Shown: positions 43,279 through 52,032 of the stretch, piece after piece
How positions within the stretch are numbered: the first letter of the stretch is position 1
Layout of the letters: each line of letters opens with the position of its first letter
Source: Hyphomicrobiales bacterium
GTDB lineage: Bacteria > Pseudomonadota > Alphaproteobacteria > Rhizobiales > JAJFHB01
DNA: 58,946 nucleotides
Direction: 5' to 3'
Assembly: GCA_021775615.1 (NCBI GenBank)
Contig: JAJFHL010000169.1
Location: 1-58,946, forward strand
Notes under the pieces: model-generated
Seen by the model: only the letters and a program-made list of their open reading frames with translations
Told to the model about the DNA's origin: nothing
The model's database searches: none
Position numbers and translations under genes: made by a program

Positions 43279-43554
43279 ATGCGCATCAAATGTCCCGTAT
43301 GCGGCGAGCGGCCCCTTGAGGAATACGCCTATCGCGGCGACGCCAAGGTGCAACGCCCGCGGACCCACGCCCCCGACCAGGCCAATGCCTGGCACGACTA
43401 TGTCTATCTGCGGGACAACCCCAAGGGCCGCCAAAAGGAACACTGGCGCCATTCCGGCGGCTGCGGCGCCTGGTTGGTGGTCGACCGCGACACCTATACC
43501 CACGAGATCTTCTCGGTGCGCCTCACCAAGGCCGCCAGGCGGAGGGCGAAATGA
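43279..43554 (+). CDS. soxD: Sarcosine oxidase, subunit delta
   Basis: A 91-residue zinc-binding small subunit. MRIKCPVCGERPLEEYAYRGD at the start is the family signature; CPVCG plus a downstream His and the GGCGAW Cys are the zinc ligands. The ATG at 43279 follows soxB by 13 bp, and the stop overlaps the soxA ATG (ATGA, 43551-43554). A longer in-frame reading starting inside soxB is rejected. It stabilises the tetramer; no catalysis. Confidence 0.95.
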   Translation: MRIKCPVCGERPLEEYAYRGDAKVQRPRTHAPDQANAWHDYVYLRDNPKGRQKEHWRHSGGCGAWLVVDRDTYTHEIFSVRLTKAARRRAK

Positions 43555-46514
43555 GCGCGCAAGCCTACCGCTTGGAACGAGGTGGCCTGGTGGAGCGCTC
43601 AAAGCCGCTGCACTTCACTTTCGACCAGTTGCAGTATGACGGTTATGCGGGCGACACGCTCGCATCGGCGCTGCTGGCCAACGGCGTGCGCCTGGTCGGA
43701 CGCAGTTTCAAGTATCACCGCCCCCGCGGCATTTTCACGGCTGGAAACTACGAGCCCAACGCACTGGTGGAACTGCGCAACGGCGCACGCCGTGAGCCCA
43801 ATACCCAGGCGACCATGGCAGAGCTGTTCGACGGGTTGGAGGCGACCAGCCAGAACCGCTGGCCGAACCTTTCCCTCGACCTCTTGTCGGTCAATTCAAA
43901 GCTGTCGCCGCTCTTGTCCGCGGGCTTCTACTACAAGACCTTCATGTGGCCGCGCTCGTTCTGGACCAAGGTCTACGAACCGTTCATCCGCCGCGCCGCG
44001 GGCCTGGGTTCGGCGGCCGGAGCCAATGATCCCGATCGTTACGAAAAAGCCTATGCCCATTGCGATGTGCTGGTCGTTGGATCCGGGCCCGCCGGTCTGA
44101 TGGCGGCCGAAGCCGCGAGCGGTGCCGGCGCCCGTGTCATTCTGTGTGAAGAACATCCCCGTATCGGTGGCGCGTTGCTCACCGAGCGCATCGAAATCGA
44201 CGGCCGGCCGGGCCAGGACTGGGCGCTCGACGCGCGATCTCGCCTGCAGGCGTCGGGCGTTCGTATCATGCCGCGCACGGCTGTGGTCGGCTGGTATGAC
44301 GGCAACACGTTTGCGGCGATGGAGCGGGTCGCGGACCATCTGGCCGAACCGCCGGCGCATCTGCCGCGCCAGCGCCTGTGGCGTATTGCGGCGAAGCAGG
44401 TGGTCATTGCCACGGGCGCCCAGGAACGCCCGCTGGTGTTCCCCGACAACGATCGACCTGGCGTGATGCTGGCCTCCGCGGCGCGGACCTACGTCAACCA
44501 GTATGCGGTGCGACCGGGCCGGCGCGCCGTTATCTTCGGCAACAACCAGAGCATGGAAACCACGGCGCACGATCTTGCCAGGGCAGGTGTGGACATCGCC
44601 GCCATCATCGACCCTAAGGACGTTGTATCCTCCGACATTTCACACGTGGTGAGAGGCCAAGGTGTTGCCGTGGTCCGCGGCGGCCGGTCCATAAGCGGCG
44701 TCAAACCGTCTGGCCGCGGCGCAAAGACCATCGGCTGTGATCTGATCTGCGTTGCCGGCGGCTGGAACCCTTCGGTCCATCTCATATCCCAGCGCGGCAT
44801 GAAGCCGGTCTGGGACAATGAGATCCAGTCCTTCGTTCCACCCGTCACGTCGGGTCCGGGCTTCATCTGCGTTGGCGCCTCGCGCGGTCTCTATTCCACT
44901 GAAAGCTGTCTGGAGGATGGCTACCAGGCGGGCCTGGCGGCGGCGCGTGAGGCCGGTTTCAAGGACGTTGAGACCGCGACGCGGACTTTCACCGCAAGCG
45001 GCCCCGAGCAGGGTCGGGTCGAACCCCTGTGGCGCCCCGAGAGCGGGGCCAAGGGCAAGTGCTTCGTCGATATGCAGAACGACGTGACCGACAAAGACGT
45101 CTCGCTCGCCGCGCGCGAGGGCTATGTTTCCGTCGAGCACCTCAAGCGCTACACCACGCTCGGCATGGCGACCGATCAGGGCAAGACGGCAAACGTTCCG
45201 GGCCTCGGTCTTCTGGCGGGCGATCTGGGCAAGGAGATTGGCGAGGTCGGCACCACCACTTTCCGGCCGCCTTATGCGCCCGTCAGTCTGGGTGTGATCG
45301 CCGGTCATTCGCGCGGGCCTACCTGGCGCCCTGTGCGCCGCACCGCGTTCCACGGCTGGGCCGAGGAGCAGGGCGCGAAATTCATCGAGGCGGGCCTGTG
45401 GATGCGCTGGCACTATTTCCCAAGGGCGGGGGAGGGTTTTGCCGAAGCCACCGCGCGCGAAGTCAATCAGGTTCGCAACGCCGCCGGCTTCGCCGATGTC
45501 TCGACCCTCGGCAAGATCGACATACAGGGCAGGGATGCGGTCGAACTGATCAACCGGGTCTACACCAACAGCTTCACCAAGCTTCCCATCGGCCGCGCGC
45601 GCTATGGTCTCATGCTGCGCGAAGACGGCATTGCACTGGATGACGGCACGGTTACGCGTTTCGACAAGGACCGCTTCTTCATCACCACGACCACAGGCGA
45701 GGCGGGTCACGTGATGGAGCACCTTGAATACTGCCACCAGGTGCTGTGGCCGGAGCTGGACGTGCAGATGGTGTCGGCGAGCGATGCCTGGGCGGGCCTT
45801 GCCATCGCCGGACCGAAGTCGCGCGACGTAATCGCCGAACTGGTCGACGGGTTCGACGTCTCCAATGAGGCGTTTCCGTTCCTCAGCGCCGCCGAAATCA
45901 CGGTGTGCGGCGGCGTGCCGGCGAAACTGTTCCGCATCAGCTTCTCAGGCGAACTGGCCTATGAGCTTTGCGTCCCCTACGGCTTTGGCGATGCGGTGGT
46001 GCGCACGCTGGCCGAGCGTGGCGCCCGGCACGGCCTCGTGCCCTATGGGCTTGAGGCGCTGGGCATCATGCGCATCGAGAAAGGCCACGTCGCCGGTTCG
46101 GAAATCACCGGCTGGGCCACGGCGGGAGATCTCGGGCTCGGCTGGATGGTGCCGGAGAAAAAGCCACACAACTATATCGGCCGCGCCATGGCGGCGCGCG
46201 AAGGGTTGATCGATCCGAACCGCGAGGTGCTGGTCGGCCTGAAATCGCTGAACCCGTCGGAAAAGGTTCCGGCCGGGTCACACCTGATCGCGGATGGTGC
46301 ACTTAATTCGCCCGAGGCCGATCATGGCCATGTCACGGCCACCACCTGGAGCCCGACGTTGAACGCCTACATCGCGCTCGGGGTACTCAAGCGTGGCCGC
46401 GAGCGTCACGGCGAGATCCTGCGCGCCGCCAACCCCTTGCAGAAATACGACGTGATGGTCGAAGTGGCCGATCCCGTCTTCTACGATCCGGAGAACGCCC
46501 GTGTCCGAGATTGA
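43551..46514 (+). CDS. soxA: Sarcosine oxidase, subunit alpha
   Basis: A 987-residue large subunit. N-terminal ferredoxin-like region (about 15-95; FDGYAGDTLASALLANG style, GRSFKYHRPRGIF), an NAD-binding/FAD-like pyridine-nucleotide region (about 172-450; DVLVVGSGPAGLMAAEAA), and C-terminal GcvT tetrahydrofolate domains (about 600-980) where the methyl-derived carbon is transferred to THF. The soxD overlap is 4 bp, the soxG overlap 14 bp; both indicate coupled translation. Length is typical (about 970-1000). The GcvT half parallels those in the two DMGDH-like proteins of this window. Confidence 0.95.
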   Translation: MSAQAYRLERGGLVERSKPLHFTFDQLQYDGYAGDTLASALLANGVRLVGRSFKYHRPRGIFTAGNYEPNALVELRNGARREPNTQATMAELFDGLEATSQNRWPNLSLDLLSVNSKLSPLLSAGFYYKTFMWPRSFWTKVYEPFIRRAAGLGSAAGANDPDRYEKAYAHCDVLVVGSGPAGLMAAEAASGAGARVILCEEHPRIGGALLTERIEIDGRPGQDWALDARSRLQASGVRIMPRTAVVGWYDGNTFAAMERVADHLAEPPAHLPRQRLWRIAAKQVVIATGAQERPLVFPDNDRPGVMLASAARTYVNQYAVRPGRRAVIFGNNQSMETTAHDLARAGVDIAAIIDPKDVVSSDISHVVRGQGVAVVRGGRSISGVKPSGRGAKTIGCDLICVAGGWNPSVHLISQRGMKPVWDNEIQSFVPPVTSGPGFICVGASRGLYSTESCLEDGYQAGLAAAREAGFKDVETATRTFTASGPEQGRVEPLWRPESGAKGKCFVDMQNDVTDKDVSLAAREGYVSVEHLKRYTTLGMATDQGKTANVPGLGLLAGDLGKEIGEVGTTTFRPPYAPVSLGVIAGHSRGPTWRPVRRTAFHGWAEEQGAKFIEAGLWMRWHYFPRAGEGFAEATAREVNQVRNAAGFADVSTLGKIDIQGRDAVELINRVYTNSFTKLPIGRARYGLMLREDGIALDDGTVTRFDKDRFFITTTTGEAGHVMEHLEYCHQVLWPELDVQMVSASDAWAGLAIAGPKSRDVIAELVDGFDVSNEAFPFLSAAEITVCGGVPAKLFRISFSGELAYELCVPYGFGDAVVRTLAERGARHGLVPYGLEALGIMRIEKGHVAGSEITGWATAGDLGLGWMVPEKKPHNYIGRAMAAREGLIDPNREVLVGLKSLNPSEKVPAGSHLIADGALNSPEADHGHVTATTWSPTLNAYIALGVLKRGRERHGEILRAANPLQKYDVMVEVADPVFYDPENARVRD

Positions 46515-47112
46515 GATGACATGGCGCTCGCCGCTCGAGCGTGAAGCGGTGCCCGGGCGTTACGGCAATCCGGAGGTGTCCGTGCCCGGCGTGACGCTGC
46601 GGGTCGTCAACGGCCGCGACATTGTGAGGATCAGTCCGTTTGCGGGCAAGCGGGATCCGGCCAGCGCCGCGTTGCGCAAGGTCTGCAAGATGGCCTTGCC
46701 GGCGGTCGGCAAGTCCTCCGCCAAAGACGGTTATGTCGTCGCCTGGGCTGGCCTGGAAGCCTGGATGGTAATGGCGCCCGGCAAGGGCAGGGGCGGCCTC
46801 TATGCCAAGCTCGCCCGATCGCTGCGGACCTCATGTGCCGTGGTCGACCATACTCATGGTGTCACCGGAATAGACGTCTCCGGCGAAAGGGCCCGCGACC
46901 TGCTGGCAAAGGGCTGTGCCGTCGATCTCGATCCGGCCCTATTCGCGGTCGGCGCCTGCGCGGCCACGCAGATGGAACATATGGGCATCCATCTGCGGCG
47001 AACCGGCGAGGACGCCTACCAGGTTCTCGCGCCCACCAGCCAGGTGGGGAGCTTCTGGCACTTTTTCACGGAAATGGCGCTCGAGTTCGGTTACGAGGTC
47101 GAAGCCGGCTAA
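46501..47112 (+). CDS. soxG: Sarcosine oxidase, subunit gamma
   Basis: A 203-residue gamma subunit, a GcvT-like scaffold without catalytic centre. Typical segments are MTWRSPLEREAVPGR near the start, VDHTHGVTGIDVSGERARDLLAKGCAVDL and MEHMGIHLRRTGEDAYQVL. It begins at a GTG inside the last codons of soxA (14-bp overlap). It ends the soxBDAG operon and overlaps the stop of a convergent acetyltransferase gene by 4 bp. Confidence 0.93.
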   Translation: MSEIEMTWRSPLEREAVPGRYGNPEVSVPGVTLRVVNGRDIVRISPFAGKRDPASAALRKVCKMALPAVGKSSAKDGYVVAWAGLEAWMVMAPGKGRGGLYAKLARSLRTSCAVVDHTHGVTGIDVSGERARDLLAKGCAVDLDPALFAVGACAATQMEHMGIHLRRTGEDAYQVLAPTSQVGSFWHFFTEMALEFGYEVEAG

Positions 47113-47585
47113 CGGCCCGCAAGATCCGACAGCGGCGCGCCGTTCAGGACAAATGGCAGCTCCTCCGTCTGTTGCATGCCGATAGCCTTGTAGAACTCCT
47201 GCGCTGGATTTTGATTGTGCACGTGCAGGTCGACGCGGCAGCAGTTCTTCTCGACCGCGATCTCCGCCAGGGCCGCCATCAACTGCCTGCCCAGATTCCT
47301 GCCGCGCGCTTCCGGCGCCAGGATCAGATCCAGGACGAACAGACAGGGCCGGCCCTGTAATGTCGAGTAGGTGAAGAAGTAGGTCGCGAGGCCCGATTGG
47401 ACATCGTCAATAGTCGCAATCAGGCTGTGATAATGCCGATCAGGACCGAACCCGTCCCGAAGCACGTCGTCGGGTTGCGCGGCAAAGTGCTCCAACTCAC
47501 CGACAAACTCCGCCAGGTGGCGCACCATCTCAAAAATGAAAGGCGCATCACCTTCACACGCGGGTCTGATCTGTATGTCCGGCAT
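47109..47585 (-). CDS. GNAT-family N-acetyltransferase
   Basis: A 158-residue acetyltransferase. Motif A is ILAPEARGRNLGRQLMAALAEIA (acetyl-CoA pyrophosphate loop RGRNLG), then VHNQNPAQEFYKAIGMQ, the motif-B alcohol/thiol region. The IRPACEGDAPFIFEMVRHLAEF N-terminus and FTYSTLQGRPCLFVLDL resemble diamine/thialysine acetyltransferases. A GAGGGG ribosome-binding site supports the ATG at 47585. Substrate likely a small amine, not proven. It follows the second GNAT gene, 4 bp apart. Confidence 0.82.
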   Translation of the reverse strand: MPDIQIRPACEGDAPFIFEMVRHLAEFVGELEHFAAQPDDVLRDGFGPDRHYHSLIATIDDVQSGLATYFFTYSTLQGRPCLFVLDLILAPEARGRNLGRQLMAALAEIAVEKNCCRVDLHVHNQNPAQEFYKAIGMQQTEELPFVLNGAPLSDLAGR

Positions 47586-47589
47586 ACGT

Positions 47590-48174
47590 TTACCCCTCGG
47601 TTGGATCATCTCGCCGCCGGTGCCATCGTTCCCGCGTGATGCGAAATCCCGGCAGCTCCATGGCATAGGCCCGCCGTGTGCCGGAGTCTTCAAATCCGGC
47701 CTTGCGCAGGACGTTTTGCGAGGCCGTGTTTTCCGGTTCAGTGACCGCGACAATCTCCTGCAAAGGTGTTTCCCTGAACGCGAAATCGAGCAGCGTACGG
47801 GCCGCTTCGCTCGCGAAGCCCTTGCCCCATGCGGCCGGCTTGAGGAAGTAGCCGATCTCAATCTCCGCGTCCGGCAGATTGGGGCCGTCGACCAGGTCCC
47901 AGTCGGTGTCGTCCTTGTCGATGGGCAAGGGGATCAGGGCAGCCGTGCCAAGCTGCTCTTGCGTTTCGCGCAACATCACACACCACACGCCGATGCAGCC
48001 TCCGCCACCGCGACGCAGATACAACGGCATTTCGGCAGTGAGCTGTTCTTCCGTTTGGACCCCGCCGGCATACTTCGTTACCCGGGGGTCGGTGAACAGT
48101 TCGATGCCGAGCGCCAGATCCGCCTGCTCGATCGGCCTGAGGCGAAGGCGCGGTCCATCCAGTATCAGCTTCAT
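47590..48174 (-). CDS. GNAT-family N-acetyltransferase (RimJ/RimL-like)
   Basis: A 194-residue acetyltransferase of the RimJ/RimL-like group: N-terminal GPRLRLRPIEQADL, the acetyl-CoA loop WGKGFASEAARTLLDFAF (Gly-Lys-Gly), and VTEPENTASQNVLRKAGFE, all typical. Proteins of this group acetylate protein N-termini or antibiotics/metabolites; substrate not readable. First gene of a two-GNAT operon on the minus strand. Confidence 0.85.
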   Translation of the reverse strand: MKLILDGPRLRLRPIEQADLALGIELFTDPRVTKYAGGVQTEEQLTAEMPLYLRRGGGGCIGVWCVMLRETQEQLGTAALIPLPIDKDDTDWDLVDGPNLPDAEIEIGYFLKPAAWGKGFASEAARTLLDFAFRETPLQEIVAVTEPENTASQNVLRKAGFEDSGTRRAYAMELPGFRITRERWHRRRDDPTEG

Positions 48175-48397
48175 CTATTTGCGATCCGGGCCCGCATGGC
48201 CCTGGGCACTGGAACTGAAGATCACGGCGCCGGGCCGAGGCGGACCCGAGGCTTTTGCAGCCCTGTAACGCACCGCGCCGCATGCGCACCCGTCGGCTAT
48301 CGCTTTATCTGCCATATCTCTCATTCCTGCGGTCGGCGAGTTGCCATAAAGTGTGACATCGTTTCAGCCCGTTTTGATAAAGCCGGATCAAGTTGCT

Positions 48398-49174
48398 ATG
48401 CAAGCACATATCGTCCTCGCTCACCCCGAGCCGCAGTCCTTCAATGCTCACCTGGCCTGCACCGCCAGGGACGCCCTGGCCGCACGAGGTTGGGATGTGA
48501 CCCTGTCCGATCTTTACCAGATGGGTTTCGATCCGAGCGAGCGCCCGGAGCATTTCACGCAGCGTGCCGACGCGGCGCGGTTCGATGCCCAGGCGGAACA
48601 GCACCATGCCTCCGAAGGCGGAACCATCGCCGGCGAAGTCATGGGCGAGATTGAGCGTCTCGACGCGGCCGACCTGGTCATCCTGCAATACCCCATGTGG
48701 TGGCACCTGCCGCCGGCGATGCTGAAAGGCTGGTTCGACCGGGTGCTTGTCTATGGTGAAGTCTACAGTTCCAAACAAAGGTTCGAGCATGGCCGGTTCA
48801 GGCAGAAAAAAGCGATGCTGTCGCTCACCGTTGGCACAAGTCCGCAAACCTATGCGCACAACGGCCGCAGCGCGGATATGGACCTGCTGCTCTGGCCGGT
48901 GAACTTCTCCCTCGCTTATGTCGGGTTGGATGTCCTCTCCCCCCAGGTGACCTACGGGGTCGAGGCGGGGCTGCGCTATTCCGATCCGGCGGAAGTGGAA
49001 AAACGCCTGCAAACGGCGGTCGAAGTCTATGTGGCAAGGCTTCAGACCGTCGAGGCGGAAGTGCCCCTACCGTTCAACCGCATGAGTGAGTGGGGAGCGG
49101 ACGGGCACATCAAACCCGATGCGCCGGTCTATACACCATTCATCCGGCATCGCGAGCATTTGGACATCGGGTAG
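48398..49174 (+). CDS. NAD(P)H quinone oxidoreductase-like flavoprotein
   Basis: A 258-residue flavodoxin-fold reductase of the NQO1/KefF-type. It opens with MQAHIVLAHPEPQSFNAHLA (FMN/FAD loop) and contains VILQYPMWWHLPPAMLKGWFDRV, the classic phosphate/quinone-site motif. Two-electron reduction of quinones or electrophiles is expected. ATG 48398 fits the family start; an in-frame GTG at 48353 is less likely. It is monocistronic and ends 12 bp from the stop of the convergent thioredoxin-like gene. Confidence 0.85.
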   Translation: MQAHIVLAHPEPQSFNAHLACTARDALAARGWDVTLSDLYQMGFDPSERPEHFTQRADAARFDAQAEQHHASEGGTIAGEVMGEIERLDAADLVILQYPMWWHLPPAMLKGWFDRVLVYGEVYSSKQRFEHGRFRQKKAMLSLTVGTSPQTYAHNGRSADMDLLLWPVNFSLAYVGLDVLSPQVTYGVEAGLRYSDPAEVEKRLQTAVEVYVARLQTVEAEVPLPFNRMSEWGADGHIKPDAPVYTPFIRHREHLDIG

Positions 49175-49186
49175 GTGTCGCGTGCG

Positions 49187-49762
49187 TCAGGCGCGGGCGT
49201 GCGCCAGCATTTCGACAATCATCTGTTCCGCCGGCACCGGCTCGAAATAGCCGAACTTCTGAAAGGCGATCATGCCGTCCGTGTCGATGAACACCATCTC
49301 CGGCGTGCCGCTGGTTCTGTAACGCTCCATCGTCACCGGGATACGGTTTCCGTCCACATGGCGGTCGACGCCGACCGGGACCGTGATGTTCTTTTCGCCG
49401 ATATAGGTCTTCAGCCGCTGGACCGTCTGATAGCTGTGGCCCTCGAACACGGTGTGGATTTTCACCATGACCAGGCGGCCCGCCTCGATGTCCTCGGCGA
49501 ACCTCTGCTGCCAGTATGTCATGAGGGGGCCGGAGAACTTGTTGCAGCCGGGGCACCAGAGTTGAAAAAAGTCGATGATGACGACCTTGCCGGAGAGCGT
49601 GTCGACATTGCCGGCATCGCCGTTGATCCATTCCGATATGTCCCACTGCGGCGCCTTGCGGCCGGCCGCCATCGCGAGTTGCGCCGGAAGCGATGCCGCT
49701 GCGAAGGTGGCGGCGCCGGCGGCGAGAAACGTGCGGCGGGACCGCGGTTTCCGATCAGTCAC
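49187..49762 (-). CDS. Tat-exported thioredoxin-like (TlpA-type) protein
   Basis: A 191-residue protein with a Tat signal (SRRTFLAAGAATFAAASLPA, twin Arg at 9-10) and a thioredoxin-like domain with the redox pair CPGC (FQLWCPGCNKF) and a later cis-Pro loop (TSGTPEMVFIDTDG). Expected role: disulphide reduction or peroxide-linked redox work in the periplasm, possibly for cytochrome or metal-site maturation. Tat export of a thioredoxin-like protein is unusual but seen. It converges on the flavoprotein gene and precedes the cobalamin riboswitch on the other strand. Confidence 0.82.
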   Translation of the reverse strand: MTDRKPRSRRTFLAAGAATFAAASLPAQLAMAAGRKAPQWDISEWINGDAGNVDTLSGKVVIIDFFQLWCPGCNKFSGPLMTYWQQRFAEDIEAGRLVMVKIHTVFEGHSYQTVQRLKTYIGEKNITVPVGVDRHVDGNRIPVTMERYRTSGTPEMVFIDTDGMIAFQKFGYFEPVPAEQMIVEMLAHARA

Positions 49763-49929
49763 GGTTCAGGGCTCCAAGTTCGCTGCAATAGATCTCAAAA
49801 TGCAGCGCGCCAGTTACGCAATGCAACAAACATCTTTGTGAGATCGCGTCAGTGAGCAGGTCACGAAAATTCGTCCACGCGTCGAGTTTGGAATTGACCC
49901 GAAACAACGGATGGCTTCATATGACCGCC

Positions 49930-50120
49930 ATACGGTTCCCCGTCAGGTGCAAAGCACCGGGGATCAAATGGGAATGCGGACGAGGACGACCCGTTCCGGG
50001 GCTTCGAACCGCAGCCGCCCCCGCGACTGTATGCGGTGAGTGCGCCGTTAGACTGCCACTGGCGTTGAGCTGGGAAGGCAACGGCGCATGTTAAACCGCG
50101 AGCCAGGAGACCTGCCGTAT
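49930..50120 (+). promoter_or_regulatory. Cobalamin (B12) riboswitch
   Basis: The B12 box AGCCAGGAGACCTGCC is intact at 50101-50116. Other conserved parts are AAATGGGAA (about 49966-49974), CCCCCGCGACTGTA (about 50018-50031), GCCACTG and GGGAAGGC (about 50073-50080). The flanking ATACGG (49930-49935) and CCGTAT (50115-50120) pair to close P1. It lies about 130 nt upstream of the hupE-like gene, so adenosylcobalamin should repress that gene. Confidence 0.95.
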
Positions 50121-50121
50121 G

Positions 50122-50143
50122 CGACCGCGACGTGTTGCGGTCG
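50122..50143 (+). promoter_or_regulatory. Hairpin next to the riboswitch, candidate expression platform
   Basis: A 7-bp stem CGACCGC / GCGGTCG with an 8-nt loop lies directly 3' of P1. It has no following T run, so it is not a classic intrinsic terminator; it may compete with P1 or act through a Rho or translational mechanism. Confidence 0.4.
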
Positions 50144-50248
50144 GCCCATGTAACGGACGGGGTGATCCGTGGAGGGTTGAAGGCAACGAGGCCGTTCTCC
50201 CTTTCTTGGCCGGACCCCCTTTTCGACAGGACCACTCGAAGGGGACAT

Positions 50249-50905
50249 ATGATGAGAAAATTTCTGATTTCCGCTGGTGTCGTTGCGCTGTCTGCGACGC
50301 CTGCACTGGCGCACCATCCGCTTGGCGGAATGCCAATGGAGACATTCGCGCATGGACTGCTGTCCGGCATCGGTCATCCGCTGCTCGGCTTTGACCATCT
50401 GTTTTTCGTCGTGATCGTCGGTATCGCGGCACTGTTCACCGGCCACGCGCGGCTGGCGCCGGCGGCCTACATCGCGGCCATGCTCTCTGGCTGCCTGCTC
50501 ATGAGTTTTGGCGTCGGCCTGCCGATGAAGGAAGCGGTTATCGGTCTGTCGCTCCTGGTTGTTGGTGGACTGGTTCTGTCCGGCCGGTCGCTTGCTCTGG
50601 TGCCGGCCCTGGCGCTGTTCGCCGGGTTTGGCCTGTTTCACGGCTCGGCCTTCGGGGACGCCATCGCGCAACAGGAAGCCGGCATGGGCACCTCCGTTCT
50701 CATCGGCTACCTGATCGGACTGGGCGTCCTGCAATATGCCATCGCGGTTGCGGCCGGATGGGTTGCGGCCACCTTGTGGAAGGCAACCGAAGCACAGGCG
50801 GTGTCAGCGCGGCTTGCCGGCGCAGTGGTTGCCGGCGTCGGGCTTTACCTGACGCTGGAAAATGCCGAAGGCGCACTCTTCGATCTGCTGTCCTGGACGG
50901 CCTGA
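50249..50905 (+). CDS. hupE: HupE/UreJ-family protein, probable cobalt transporter
   Basis: A 218-residue membrane protein with a signal-like first segment (cleavage near ALA-HH) and about six membrane helices. The HPLGGMP motif after the signal, GIGHPLLGFDHLFF and GLFHGSAFGD (His and Asp in helices) are HupE/UreJ signatures. HupE members under a B12 riboswitch are accepted as cobalt importers, and this one lies right behind such a switch. GGGGAC precedes the ATG at 50249 (an ATG at 50252 is equally possible). Confidence 0.9.
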   Translation: MMRKFLISAGVVALSATPALAHHPLGGMPMETFAHGLLSGIGHPLLGFDHLFFVVIVGIAALFTGHARLAPAAYIAAMLSGCLLMSFGVGLPMKEAVIGLSLLVVGGLVLSGRSLALVPALALFAGFGLFHGSAFGDAIAQQEAGMGTSVLIGYLIGLGVLQYAIAVAAGWVAATLWKATEAQAVSARLAGAVVAGVGLYLTLENAEGALFDLLSWTA

Positions 50906-50917
50906 CGGGTCATAAAG

Positions 50918-50947
50918 CCGAAGCGCGGGGTTCGCCTCGCGCTTCGG
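50918..50947 (+). terminator. Strong hairpin after hupE, probable terminator
   Basis: A perfect 10-bp stem (CCGAAGCGCG at 50918-50927 with CGCGCTTCGG at 50938-50947), 13 nt after the hupE stop, without a T tract. It may end or stabilise the hupE transcript. The rest of the 387-bp gap to the GntR start holds a direct repeat (50956-50981), a possible operator at 51202-51211 and no gene. Confidence 0.55.
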
Positions 50948-51201
50948 TGCCCAAACCCACATTCCTTGTCCCCACATTCCTCACACCCAAGCTCCTTACT
51001 CTATGAGAGCGGCGGCGCCATCGGCCCCGTCGTGCTACGCCGGGTTCGTGCCCCGGAGGCGCGTTTCGTGATGCCCGAGCTTGGCTTCCTATAACAAGAC
51101 CTTTCATTCCGTCACGGCACGGGCGCAAAAGTGAAGCCATGCGTGTCTCCGCGAGGGCAAAATCTTGCCTTTGATGTTGCCGCCTCGTGGTTCGTGGGCT
51201 A

Positions 51202-51211
51202 TGGTATACCA
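51202..51211. promoter_or_regulatory. Putative GntR operator
   Basis: The perfect 10-bp palindrome TGGTATACCA lies about 82 bp before the GntR gene. It matches the TNGTATACNA-type sites bound by many FCD-class GntR regulators, which suggests autoregulation of the oxalate operon. Binding is inferred from motif and position only. Confidence 0.5.
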
Positions 51212-51292
51212 GATACAAAGCCGGGGGAGGAATGCACGTAAGCAGGCTGGCCCTGCGCACGACGTGCACTCAACATGCGAGCCAGGGCAAGT

Positions 51293-52000
51293 ATGTCGGC
51301 AAAATTGGTGGTTCAGCCCGTAGAAGGCACCTTCAGCCTCAAGGAACACATCTATGATGTTCTGAAGGACGCGATCACGTCCATGAACATCTACGCCGAC
51401 GATGCCGACCTCAGGCTCGACGAGCGCGAGCTTTCAGAACAGTTCAAGATTTCCCGCACACCCATCCGCGAGGCTCTGGCCCGTCTCGAGCAGGAGGGTC
51501 TGGTGACCATCGTGCCGCGCAAGGGCGTTTTCATTGCGCGCAAGTCGATCGGTGAAATTCTCGAGATGATCACCGTCTGGGCGGCGCTTGAAAGCATGGC
51601 GGCCCGTCTCGCGACGGTCAGCGCGTCGGACGAGGAACTGGGCTCGCTGAGGCGGGTGTTCGCCTCCTACAGCGAGAACCAGACCCAGGCCGAGATTGAC
51701 GAATATTCGGAAGCGAACATCAACTTCCATCTGCGGATTCTCGAAATCTCCAAATGCTCGCTCCTCAAAACCACCGCGGAAGGCCTGTTCCTGCACATGC
51801 GGGCGATCCGGGCGCGGACCATGGGCGAGGGGGACCGGATCTCGAAATCCATGGTCGATCACATGCACATCATCGAAGCCCTCGAAGGGCGCGATGCGGA
51901 TCTCGCCGAACGGCTGGTCCGCGAACACACACTCAATCTCCACGACCACGTCAAACGCACATGGGTGGAACCGGCAAACAGGCAAATGCGGGCTGGCTAA
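51293..52000 (+). CDS. GntR-family (FCD) transcriptional regulator of the oxalate operon
   Basis: A 235-residue FadR-type regulator: winged HTH (about 20-85; ISRTPIREALARLEQEGLVTIVPRKGVF) and an all-helical FCD effector domain (about 90-225) with likely metal/ligand His in NFHLRIL, HMHIIEALEGRD and REHTLNLHDH. AGGG 5 nt before the ATG at 51293 favours that start over 51275. It precedes oxc by 32 bp in the same direction, so it probably controls and is co-transcribed with the oxalate genes; effector perhaps oxalyl-CoA or oxalate. Confidence 0.88.
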   Translation: MSAKLVVQPVEGTFSLKEHIYDVLKDAITSMNIYADDADLRLDERELSEQFKISRTPIREALARLEQEGLVTIVPRKGVFIARKSIGEILEMITVWAALESMAARLATVSASDEELGSLRRVFASYSENQTQAEIDEYSEANINFHLRILEISKCSLLKTTAEGLFLHMRAIRARTMGEGDRISKSMVDHMHIIEALEGRDADLAERLVREHTLNLHDHVKRTWVEPANRQMRAG

Positions 52001-52032
52001 GACTAGAAGAACCCGCATGAAGGAGGCGTTGG

